6,076 nt of DNA from Planctomycetota bacterium (GCA_024641365.1 JAHEDF010000206.1:1-6076); one strand, 5' to 3'. Shown: positions 1 through 6,076, counted from the stretch's first letter. Made by a program: numbers and translations. The notes: generated by a model not told the origin, from the sequence alone.

Positions 1-1846
1 ATTTTTCAAATCTGGCGACTAATTTTTCCTGAAGTCGTTTAACATAATCATTCGGGCGCTTAGCCGCTTTGGGATCCATTACGTTCATGGTTTTAATAAA
101 TGATGCCAATGGTTGAGCTCGCTCCCCCAGTTCATCAATCGTAATCATTGCATGAATACCTACGCCAAAATTATTTTCTTTGGGATCGGCTAATATTTTC
201 AAAGCCGCTAATGAAAGATTTAAATCGTCAGCTGATCCAAATCGCCCCAGTGCTTCAGCGGCTATGACACGGACGCTGGCATTGTCATCTTGTAATGCCA
301 CACGTAGACTATCACTTGCAGCATCAAACCCAGATTGCCCCTTGGTTAATAACCCAACTGCACCCCAATAGCGCACCCCACTGTCACTATCTTTTAAATA
401 GGTTTGTAATTGTGCGACATCAGCCTCTGGACGCGTCGCATAATCAGCGGCAGCAAAAATCGCTGAAAAATTATAACGGGCTGAATCATGTCCCATCGTA
501 AATGGCGAATCTTCACCGCGACGCAATGCCACCTCTCCCTCAGACAATAATCCCACATCGAGAATTGCCGCAGCATGTTGTTGCTGCGCGGTACGTAGGC
601 GCATGAGCGCTTCGGCATGAGCTGGATCCTTTGCGAGGTTTTTAACTTCATCGGGATCATTCTGTAAATCATATAATTCTTCTGACGCTTTCGGAACTTC
701 CCAAAAAATGCGCTGCGCTGGTGTCACAGTGTTATCTACAAATGCTTGCCACCACACTTGTGTGGTGCGTGTTTTAAATTGCGTGCGCACATGTTGTCCC
801 TGCGAGCGATAGGGCATGTAATTACGGATATACACATAGCGACCATCGGTGACACTACGCACCGCATCTGGCCGTTCGTCCATGCGACCACGAAATCCGT
901 GCATAACTTCTAGTCCGGGTTGTTTAAAGGCGCCCGCAAAAGCACGACCCTGCATCCAAGTTTGCGGTTCAATACCTGCAATACTCAGCATGGTCGGAGC
1001 AAAATCGACAAAACTCACTAAGCGATTTGACTTTGCGCCCGCAGCATAGCCATCAGGCGCAAGGTGCTTCCATTTCTCTGGGAAATAAACAACCAGGGGA
1101 ACTTGTAATCCAGAATTACTTGGCCAGCGCTTACTACGCGGCATACCGCAACCATGATCAGCCCAATAAAATACAATCGTGTCTTCCGTAAGTCCTGCCT
1201 CAGCAATTTCTGCGAGTAATTTACCGGCAATTGCATCAGCATTAGTTACGCTGTCGTAATAGCGCGCCCAATCCTCACGAACCTCTGGTGTGTCCGGGTG
1301 ATAACTGGGTATCTTTAACGCGGCGGGATCATGCTTGAGCGTTCCCTTGCGACTTATTTGCCCTTCATGACTGACTCCCGAATTAAATATGGCAAAAAAT
1401 GGTTGGTCTAGTTTACGATTTTTCCAATGGGCTTTGCCAGATGACACATCCCATTCATCTCCGCTTTTACGAACATTGTAATCCTCTTTGGAATTGTTGG
1501 TGCAATAATAACCAGCATCGCGTAAATACGCTGGAAATAGACGGTAGTTAGGAGCCATAGGCACTTCACTGCGCATATGTTCCGCACCTAAACTTGGTGG
1601 ATACATGCCGGTAATTATTGTCGTACGAGCAGCCGCACAGACCGGCGCATTGGACCACACATGAGAAAATAATAGCCCACGTGCCGCTAAAGCATCCACG
1701 TTCGGTGTCGTAGCTTGGTCGTCACCATAACATCCCATATGTGGACCATGATCTTCACTTGAAATCCACAACACATTCGGGTGATCCGCTGCGCTTAAAG
1801 CAGGCAGTAAAATAAACCAGCAACAGGTCAAAAAGAAACGGCTCAT
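1..1846 (-). CDS. Exported type I (S1 family) sulfatase with HEAT-like C-terminal tail, 3' end outside the window
   Basis: The reverse strand is open from an ATG at 1846 to the window edge, giving 615 codons without a stop. Residues 1-20 look like a signal peptide (short basic start, hydrophobic FLTCCWFILLPAL, then SAA). The alkaline-phosphatase-fold sulfatase core follows: metal-site block with Glu31-Asp32 and GCYGD, catalytic motif C70-A-A-A-R74, His160 in SHEGQ, and Asp230-His231 in ADHG followed by Lys239. Cys70 would be converted to formylglycine, and the enzyme would hydrolyse sulfate esters or sulfamates in the periplasm or outside the cell. From about residue 476 the sequence has HEAT-like helices (for example LKDSDSGVRYWGAVGLL, then LQDDNASVRVIAAEALG), a tail I associate with N-sulfoglucosamine sulfohydrolase-like PVC sulfatases. 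The substrate cannot be read from the sequence. Few residues are probably missing, judging by usual family length. The gene is divergent from the beta-helix gene. Confidence 0.95.
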   Translation of the reverse strand, partial: MSRFFLTCCWFILLPALSAADHPNVLWISSEDHGPHMGCYGDDQATTPNVDALAARGLLFSHVWSNAPVCAAARTTIITGMYPPSLGAEHMRSEVPMAPNYRLFPAYLRDAGYYCTNNSKEDYNVRKSGDEWDVSSGKAHWKNRKLDQPFFAIFNSGVSHEGQISRKGTLKHDPAALKIPSYHPDTPEVREDWARYYDSVTNADAIAGKLLAEIAEAGLTEDTIVFYWADHGCGMPRSKRWPSNSGLQVPLVVYFPEKWKHLAPDGYAAGAKSNRLVSFVDFAPTMLSIAGIEPQTWMQGRAFAGAFKQPGLEVMHGFRGRMDERPDAVRSVTDGRYVYIRNYMPYRSQGQHVRTQFKTRTTQVWWQAFVDNTVTPAQRIFWEVPKASEELYDLQNDPDEVKNLAKDPAHAEALMRLRTAQQQHAAAILDVGLLSEGEVALRRGEDSPFTMGHDSARYNFSAIFAAADYATRPEADVAQLQTYLKDSDSGVRYWGAVGLLTKGQSGFDAASDSLRVALQDDNASVRVIAAEALGRFGSADDLNLSLAALKILADPKENNFGVGIHAMITIDELGERAQPLASFIKTMNVMDPKAAKRPNDYVKRLQEKLVARFEK

Positions 1847-1853
1847 AATTAAA

Positions 1854-1858
1854 TCCTT
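1854..1858 (-). promoter_or_regulatory. Ribosome binding site of the sulfatase gene
   Basis: AAGGA on the minus strand sits 7 nt before the ATG at 1846. It supports that start, which also gives a proper signal peptide. Confidence 0.7.
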
Positions 1859-2196
1859 GGGTGATCGACAAGTCCTATACGCGAGACTTTGGAATTCGCT
1901 GCGTCTTGTAATTCCACAACACTTGAATTGGTTACAGCCATTTTTCTAATCGCGATAAAAACGTGAGCGCAATCAGCAAATTGAGGGTTAATTTTGCTCC
2001 GCCAATTATTTTATGTTCCGCCTTTTAAGCAAAGTAAAACTATTAATCGTAGCATCGACTACTCTGCTGATCCAATTGCTCAAAGAATTCAATGCCGAAT
2101 GGGATTGTCACCACCCTCTGTCAATGCTTTTCGGGTAATAATCTCGTTTAAATCGGCATTTACTGAAAAATTGAAAATTCACCAAAAGGCAATTAT

Positions 2197-2215
2197 CCGC
2201 AGAGGGCGCAGAGAT
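2197..2215 (-). repeat. GC-rich 9-nt-period repeat, copy 1 (two units)
   Basis: Two adjacent 9-mers, CGCAGAGGG (2198-2206) and CGCAGAGAT (2207-2215), are preceded by C at 2197. The 13-mer CCGCAGAGGGCGC at 2197-2209 is the exact reverse complement of 2314-2326 in copy 2. Surrounding sequence is AT-rich, so the element stands out in composition. It resembles short 'CTCTGCG...CTCTGCGGTTAA' repeats that I recall as dispersed in intergenic DNA of PVC and other environmental bacteria; their function is unknown to me. The strand label is arbitrary (opposite to copy 2). Confidence 0.75.
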
Positions 2216-2298
2216 GCGCTTTTAAACAAATCTACAATAAAGTTACGGTTTATTGGCATTTAAAGGTAATAGAATGAGCTAAGATTTTTTTATAAATT

Positions 2299-2325
2299 CC
2301 CTCTGCGCTCTCCGCGCCCTCTGCG
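2299..2325 (+). repeat. GC-rich 9-nt-period repeat, copy 2 (three units)
   Basis: There are three contiguous 9-mers: CCCTCTGCG (2299-2307), CTCTCCGCG (2308-2316) and CCCTCTGCG (2317-2325), followed by GTTAATCC. The first and third units are identical and the middle one differs at two positions. This copy is inverted relative to copy 1, with about 90 nt of AT-rich DNA between them. The pair could fold into a long imperfect hairpin in DNA or RNA. Confidence 0.8.
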
Positions 2326-2485
2326 GTTAATCCGTCTTCGATTAAACGTGTTTTCTAGGGTGAAACGCGCTTATTAGCCGAATAGCATTGACCCTGCCCA
2401 CTCTAATGTCTTTTTTCAAACGATACTTTAATAGTAAAAACAGCATTGATTTGTCAGGTAATAATACTGCTCTCTTGCAGAATTT

Positions 2486-2491
2486 TATAAT
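2486..2491 (+). promoter_or_regulatory. Possible -10 box of the beta-helix gene
   Basis: A perfect TATAAT lies 17 nt before the ATG at 2509. If used, transcription would begin near 2498 and leave a leader of only about 10 nt. No good -35 hexamer is found at the usual distance (TTGTCA at 2451-2456 is about 12 nt too far). The gene also lacks a Shine-Dalgarno sequence, which fits a very short leader, but an AT-rich chance match is possible. Confidence 0.3.
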
Positions 2492-2508
2492 GCGATGCAC
2501 TGGTCATT

Positions 2509-4155
2509 ATGAAACGGATTAACTGCCTCTGCGCATGGACAATTTTTTGTTGCACCCTGACACTCCACGGTGAAGAATTTGATTTGCCGGAATTTCTTGC
2601 CAAACAAATTCAAGCTGGCGAAAAAAATATTATCGTACCGCCGGGTCGTTATCGCGTTACTCCACAAAATCGACAACATGTGATAATAAAAGATTTACAA
2701 GATGTCACCATCATTGCCGATAACGTCGAAATGATTTGCACTGAGACAACGCGCGCATTGTCCATATCGAATTGTAAAAACGTCACCATTCGCGGGCTTA
2801 GCATCGACTATGACCCCCTGCCCTATACCCAGGGGCGCATAGTGAGTTTATCAGATGATAAAAAGATTCACGAGATCGAACTTTTTGATGGTTATTTACC
2901 GGCTGAGGCAGCACGAAATAGTAAATATGAAATTTTTAGCGCTGAAACACGTACCTTAGCGACCGATGATCATTATCCCGAACGCTTAGAGGTTATCGAC
3001 AGCAAACACCTGCGCATCATTAATAACCGTGGTAATAAAAATGATCCCGAAAAAGTTGGCGATCTTATTGTTATTGGCGTGGAACATGCACCAGGCCGCA
3101 GTATTCCGCATGCCATTGTTTGCTCACATAATAGTAACGTTCGTTTAGAGTCGATTACCTTATATGCGTCGAATAGTTTCGGATTCTTCGAAGAGAATTG
3201 TGATGGGAGTATCTACGAAAATTGTCGGGTAGAACGCCGGGCACCTGAAAAAGATCTTATCCAACGAGCGAATCCACGCTTACGCTCCCTCAATGCCGAT
3301 GCATTTCATAGCAAACATGCCATTAAAGGTCCAGCCTATTTAAACTGCGTTGCTAAATTCATGGGCGATGACGCGGTTAATATTTGTGGTGATTACCATA
3401 TGATTATGTCGGTAACAGGTGCGGAATTGCGCGTCATTGCTAAAAATGACATGAATATTGCGGACGGTGATCCCGTTGAATTATTTACTTATGACGGCGT
3501 CCGTTTACCCGACGCGACAGCAGTACGAGTAGTAAAGGACGGAACAACCACTGAAACAGAACGTGCCTTTATTTTAAAGCAGCACATGGATGACAGAATT
3601 CAGACTAAATTGTTACAGCATGCTTTTCGCATAACGCTGGATCAGCAAGTCGATATGCCAATGGGGTCGTTAATTGCATCGGCCAAGCATATGGGCAATG
3701 GCTTCATTGTCAGCGGCTGTGACTTTGGCTTTAACCGTTCCCGCGGCATTTTAATTAAAGGCAGCAATGGTAAATTAATAGGCAATAAACTGACTGATAA
3801 TTGGGGGCAAGCCATCCTGATATCTCCAGAATACTGGTGGTTAGAAAGCGGCAGCGCCAGCAATTTAGAAATAAAAGATAACATCATTACTAACTGTCGC
3901 GATCGGGCGATTCTCATCAAAGCAGCAGGCGGTAATGGCAAAATAGCACCAAGCGGCGCGCATCGGGATATTAGCATCACTGGAAATACTATCTCACGAA
4001 GCCCCGCTCCTGGAATTGAAGTTACCTCGACTGAAAATTTACGGATAACAAACAATACGTTTATATCTCTGGGAAATCAGAATCCAAACCGAGATCCTAT
4101 TAAAATAATAGCCAGTTCACACGTAACGCAGACTGACAATATAGTAAAACCATAG
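2509..4155 (+). CDS. Secreted right-handed parallel beta-helix protein, GH110 alpha-1,3-galactosidase-like
   Basis: Complete 548-residue protein. Residues 1-21 form a Cys-rich export signal, probably cleaved near LHG/EEF. Residues 22-106 begin the beta-helix (IIVPPGRYRV; NVTIRGLSIDYDPLPYTQGR). Two beta-rich segments, about 107-190 and 300-392, interrupt the coils. The coils resume to the C-terminus with Asn-ladder motifs (ITGNTI, ITNNTF). The likely active site is NADAFH (Asp264) plus GDDAVN (Asp287, Asp288) followed by GDY. GH110 alpha-1,3-galactosidases have, as I recall, the same beta-helix with inserted beta-barrels and three acidic residues with the same +23/+24 spacing. The likely role is therefore exo-hydrolysis of alpha-galactosyl ends on a secreted-enzyme substrate. 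True GH110 membership is not proven; it could be a related beta-helix glycosidase or lyase. There is no Shine-Dalgarno, but an in-frame stop at 2488-2490 leaves ATG 2509 as the only good start. Confidence 0.85.
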   Translation: MKRINCLCAWTIFCCTLTLHGEEFDLPEFLAKQIQAGEKNIIVPPGRYRVTPQNRQHVIIKDLQDVTIIADNVEMICTETTRALSISNCKNVTIRGLSIDYDPLPYTQGRIVSLSDDKKIHEIELFDGYLPAEAARNSKYEIFSAETRTLATDDHYPERLEVIDSKHLRIINNRGNKNDPEKVGDLIVIGVEHAPGRSIPHAIVCSHNSNVRLESITLYASNSFGFFEENCDGSIYENCRVERRAPEKDLIQRANPRLRSLNADAFHSKHAIKGPAYLNCVAKFMGDDAVNICGDYHMIMSVTGAELRVIAKNDMNIADGDPVELFTYDGVRLPDATAVRVVKDGTTTETERAFILKQHMDDRIQTKLLQHAFRITLDQQVDMPMGSLIASAKHMGNGFIVSGCDFGFNRSRGILIKGSNGKLIGNKLTDNWGQAILISPEYWWLESGSASNLEIKDNIITNCRDRAILIKAAGGNGKIAPSGAHRDISITGNTISRSPAPGIEVTSTENLRITNNTFISLGNQNPNRDPIKIIASSHVTQTDNIVKP

Positions 4156-4194
4156 AAAATAGTAGAATTGGTATTTTATAACCTAACCGTTTCA

Positions 4195-4223
4195 ATTTTC
4201 TTTACACTAGCTATAAAGAAAAT
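4195..4223. repeat. Perfect 10-bp inverted repeat between beta-helix gene and transporter remnant
   Basis: ATTTTCTTTA (4195-4204) and TAAAGAAAAT (4214-4223) are exact reverse complements around a 9-nt centre. The repeat starts 39 nt after the beta-helix stop codon. No T-tract follows on either strand, so it is not a standard intrinsic terminator. It could be an operator for the downstream transporter, a weak 3'-end hairpin, or an AT-rich coincidence. Confidence 0.5.
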
Positions 4224-4297
4224 GGCAGTGCGCAGGCGATAGGATTGTAAGCACTAAAAAGAATCGGTGTCTGTTTCGGCAAAGGAATTGCATCTAA

Positions 4298-4465
4298 AAT
4301 ACTAAGCCGTTTTATCATTTTATGGGGTTTTATGACTATACCTTTATGCACAGTGACAGTCTGCAATCAGACTCGTCCCGGATTGATGTGCAAGATACGC
4401 TATTTCCCGTCGGTGGATACACAGTTGCGCCTCAACAATTAGATGTTTCTCAATATGGGTTTTGA
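4298..4465 (+). pseudogene. N-terminal fragment of the frameshifted MetA-like transporter
   Basis: Frame 2 is open from just after a TAA at 4295-4297 to a TGA at 4463-4465; its first ATG is at 4322. The peptide has HFMGFYDYTFMHSDS, then a variable loop, then GGYTVAPQQLDVSQYGF. This corresponds to the first beta-strands of the family, where typical members read roughly 'GxWMxxYxYMxM ... VAPTSMxMxMHMLGAMYGV'. It stops exactly where the downstream open frame takes over the family pattern. No signal peptide can be found upstream in any frame, and no ribosome binding site precedes 4322. The 5' end therefore also seems lost or altered. Similarity is from memory of the family, not an alignment. Confidence 0.65.
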
Positions 4466-5184
4466 TTTACTTTGGAATTAGAGATGATTTTTTACTGATT
4501 GTTGGGCTGCCCTATGCCTCCAAAGAAATGACCGTACGTAATAAAGAGTTTGGTATTGATCGTACGTATACCACAACGAGTTCAGGTATTGGTGATGCCG
4601 CGATTGCTGGCCTGTTTAATCTGGTTAATGATTCGGACAGTAATTTATTCTTAGGACTCGGCGTCAGTTTACCGACCGGTTCTATCGATAAAACAGGGAC
4701 TACACCGACAATAAACGCTTATCCATTACCGTACGACATGCAATTAGGTGCTGGGTCCTTTGCACTGTCGCCTTCATTATTATATGACGCCAAATCAGAC
4801 CTTTTTAATTGCGGGCTTAAAGCTACTCCCATTTTTTACTTAAATAGAAATGATAACGGCTACAAATATAGCAACGTTTACAGTTTGGAAGTATATGGTG
4901 AATGCCATATTACGGAATGGCTGGATTTTAAAGTGGCACTCGATTCAAATATTAGAGAGAAAATTGATGGACGTGACAATCGGACAACCTCATTCACTGA
5001 TATAAGTCATGATCCAGGAAATACTGATGGCTATAACCTAGATTGTGAATTTACTTTATCGATAATTAAAATGATTCATATTAAATTTGCGCTTCCTGCC
5101 TATCAAAAGTCAGATGGCCTTCAGTTAGAAAAACAGTGGGAGATTGGCTTAATTCTCATTTGCCCATTGTATTTTGGCAATTAA
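4462..5184 (+). CDS. C-terminal part of a MetA-pathway-like outer-membrane transporter (disrupted gene)
   Basis: Open frame of 240 codons from TTG 4462; no plausible ribosome binding site, so it is probably the tail of a longer gene rather than a gene with its own start. It shows family marks of PF13557-type 'transporter' proteins (putative MetA pathway of phenol degradation, beta-barrel in the outer membrane): IRDDFLLIVGLPYASKEM (6-23), SSGIGDAAIAGL (40-51), GVSLPTGSID (67-76), LPYDMQLGAGSF (89-100), and a C-terminal LPAYQKSDGLQLEKQW (211-226). The C-terminus looks complete. Restoring one T in the run 4460-4463 fuses it to the upstream fragment and gives an uninterrupted family pattern. The substrate is unknown. 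Alternating hydrophobic strands fit a barrel. If the break is a sequencing error the gene is intact apart from its missing signal peptide. Confidence 0.75.
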   Translation: MIYFGIRDDFLLIVGLPYASKEMTVRNKEFGIDRTYTTTSSGIGDAAIAGLFNLVNDSDSNLFLGLGVSLPTGSIDKTGTTPTINAYPLPYDMQLGAGSFALSPSLLYDAKSDLFNCGLKATPIFYLNRNDNGYKYSNVYSLEVYGECHITEWLDFKVALDSNIREKIDGRDNRTTSFTDISHDPGNTDGYNLDCEFTLSIIKMIHIKFALPAYQKSDGLQLEKQWEIGLILICPLYFGN

Positions 5185-5325
5185 CACAAATTTCGCTTTT
5201 CTTAAAAATAAAATTGTACCATCATTACTCCTTAGTGATTCTCTCCTTGTTTATTTTAACCTTAGCCTGTCTTAATTGCCGATGGATACACGCATCATCT
5301 TATCGCTCTCATTTATTGATGTCGA

Positions 5326-5370
5326 CGCATGTAATGACAATCTGACTTCATGTCATTGCATGTGCTTTTT
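5326..5370 (+). terminator. Intrinsic terminator downstream of the transporter
   Basis: A 14-bp stem pairs 5326-5339 (CGCATGTAATGACA) with 5351-5364 (TGTCATTGCATGTG). It has two G-T wobbles (5332/5358 and 5327/5363) and an 11-nt loop. TTTTT follows at 5366-5370 in a T-rich stretch. It lies about 140 nt after the transporter stop codon and isolates the esterase from upstream transcription. Confidence 0.65.
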
Positions 5371-5513
5371 CATTTTATGTCCCATTTTAGGCCTCGATTG
5401 GACATGATCGGCGGATTTTATGCCCTCTTTGTCGGGAATTTAACCAGTTCAAGCGAGTACAAGGGGGGTGTTACATAAATAGACATGCGTACTGTATGTC
5501 GTACTTCATTTAA

Positions 5514-5518
5514 AAGGA
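5514..5518 (+). promoter_or_regulatory. Ribosome binding site of the esterase gene
   Basis: AAGGA lies 11 nt before ATG 5530, slightly long but acceptable spacing. The resulting protein begins with a good signal peptide, which supports this start. Confidence 0.6.
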
Positions 5519-5529
5519 CTCTCATCTCC

Positions 5530-6076
5530 ATGAATAAATTTCTGCTCATCTTAGCCGTCGGGATGCTCATATTTTTTGAAACTGGTTTGCGGGCTGCCCA
5601 ATCTGGCGGGAAACCATTGAAAATATTCCTCCTGGCTGGCCAGTCGAATATGCAAGGACAAGCTCGAGTGCGTACCATCGAGCGCTTGCCGTTAACCACT
5701 GACAGCAAGCAGCTGTATGAAGACATGGAGGTTAAGAACGGTTTACCATCACCTGTCAAAAATACGTTTGGTGTTTATTTTACTGCTGGTGACATGAAAA
5801 AAGGCACGCCGAGAGAGCTCAGTGTTCAGAAGGGGCCATTCGCGCCTGGCTATGGTAGTGAATTAACAACTGATACGACCTTCGGACCTGATTATACTTT
5901 TGGTATTTATATGCAGAAACATGTGCAAGGGCCTATGCTCATAATTAAAACCGCCTGGGGCGGCAGAGATTTGCTCCAACAATTCCGACCACCAAGCGCA
6001 GGTCCATTTGGGGATAGCGACAAAGACCGACACGGAAACCCAATCGGCTATTATTACCAAACGATGGTAAAACTTG
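5530..6076 (+). CDS. Exported SASA/sialate O-acetylesterase-like carbohydrate esterase, 3' end outside the window
   Basis: 182 complete codons are visible. Residues 1-23 are a signal peptide (MNKFLLILAVGMLIFFETG, then LRAA). The SGNH-type block IFLLAGQSNMQGQARV carries the nucleophile Ser39 in GQSNM, the hallmark of the SASA/CE6 group (PF03629). Further family marks are FGPDYTFGIYM around residue 120 and IIKTAWGGRDL around 139-149. The Asp/His end of the active site would lie beyond the window. Such enzymes remove O-acetyl groups from sialic acids or from plant or algal polysaccharides; which one cannot be told here. Between the GQSNM block and the FGPDY block the protein has a long insert (about residues 47-117). 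A terminator separates it from the transporter, so it is probably transcribed from its own promoter. Confidence 0.9.
   Translation, partial: MNKFLLILAVGMLIFFETGLRAAQSGGKPLKIFLLAGQSNMQGQARVRTIERLPLTTDSKQLYEDMEVKNGLPSPVKNTFGVYFTAGDMKKGTPRELSVQKGPFAPGYGSELTTDTTFGPDYTFGIYMQKHVQGPMLIIKTAWGGRDLLQQFRPPSAGPFGDSDKDRHGNPIGYYYQTMVKL

Larger units (their letters stand above)
1847..2508. other. Divergent intergenic region without a convincing gene
   Basis: These 662 bases separate the divergent sulfatase and beta-helix genes, so both promoters should lie here. It contains the sulfatase ribosome binding site, a weak inverted repeat (GGAATT at 1891-1896 with AATTCC at 1910-1915), two GC-rich repeat copies in opposite orientation (2197-2215 and 2299-2325), and a TATAAT box at 2486-2491. 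The only sizeable open frame (1994-2263) begins with TTG, has no ribosome binding site, runs through one of the repeats and matches no family I know. I could not place a convincing promoter for the sulfatase. Confidence 0.6.
5185..5529. other. Intergenic region between transporter and esterase
   Basis: These 345 bases hold an intrinsic terminator (5326-5370) and the ribosome binding site of the esterase. An open frame at 5136-5345 has a hydrophobic stretch, but it starts with GTG inside the transporter and ends inside the terminator hairpin, so I do not call it. No clear sigma-70 promoter pair was found for the esterase, although one should lie between 5371 and about 5510. Confidence 0.6.

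Noticed and set aside
394..672. Minus-strand open frame of 92 codons (and a similar one at 1018-1242)
   Set aside because: Both lie in a different frame within the continuous sulfatase reading frame, which has clear family motifs.
1891..1915. Inverted repeat GGAATT / AATTCC upstream of the sulfatase
   Set aside because: Only 6-bp arms with a 13-nt spacer; such a match is expected by chance in this much sequence.
1994..2263. 89-codon plus-strand open frame in the divergent intergenic region
   Set aside because: TTG start, no ribosome binding site, no recognisable domain, and its C-terminal part is translated from the GC-rich repeat.
3642..4055. Minus-strand open frame of 137 codons opposite the beta-helix gene
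   Set aside because: Antisense shadow; the plus strand here encodes regular beta-helix coils and the shadow protein has no family features.
4457..4465. Programmed -1 ribosomal frameshift at GGGTTTTGA
   Set aside because: The phase is wrong for an X-XXY-YYZ slippery heptamer (codons read GGG TTT TGA) and no strong downstream stem or pseudoknot is evident; a 1-nt indel is simpler.
5136..5345. 69-codon plus-strand open frame with a hydrophobic stretch
   Set aside because: GTG start inside the transporter without its own ribosome binding site; it ends inside the terminator hairpin; the hydrophobic segment comes from T-rich non-coding DNA.
5418..5759. Minus-strand open frame of 113 codons opposite the esterase start
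   Set aside because: Overlaps the signal peptide and GQSNM block of the esterase on the other strand and has no recognisable features.

Overview
The window carries four protein-coding loci. They suggest a Gram-negative carbohydrate degrader from the PVC group (Verrucomicrobiota, Lentisphaerota, Kiritimatiellota or Planctomycetota). This placement is an inference. It rests on the combination of a HEAT-tailed S1 sulfatase, a secreted beta-helix glycosidase-like protein, a SASA-type esterase and an outer-membrane MetA-like transporter, plus moderate-to-low GC and short GC-rich 'CTCTGCG' intergenic repeats. No rRNA, tRNA, CRISPR array, transposase or phage gene is visible.

Layout: (1) 1-1846, minus strand: an exported type I sulfatase, open from its start to the window edge, with a non-standard C-A-A-A-R active-site motif and a HEAT-like tail. 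(2) 1847-2508: a divergent intergenic region with two oppositely oriented copies of a 9-nt-period GC-rich repeat and a TATAAT box just before the next gene. (3) 2509-4155, plus strand: a complete secreted right-handed beta-helix protein whose Asp triad, Asp spacing and two inserted beta-rich segments resemble GH110 alpha-1,3-galactosidases. (4) 4298-5184: a MetA-pathway-like outer-membrane transporter that is broken. Its N-terminal part (frame 2) and C-terminal part (frame 1) are joined if one T is restored to the run at 4460-4463, and no signal peptide is found in front of it. A good intrinsic terminator follows at 5326-5370. (5) 5530-6076, plus strand: the start of an exported SASA/sialate O-acetylesterase-like carbohydrate esterase, cut by the window edge.

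How they may work together (inference): a desulfating enzyme, an alpha-galactosidase-like enzyme and a deacetylating esterase would suit a sulfated, acetylated, galactose-containing glycan. This could be an algal galactan, or a mucin-type glycan in a host-associated strain. The genes do not form one operon: the sulfatase is divergent, and the two downstream loci are separated from each other by a terminator. I see no clear novel system. The most useful observations are the frameshifted transporter, the variant sulfatase motif and the GH110-like active site.
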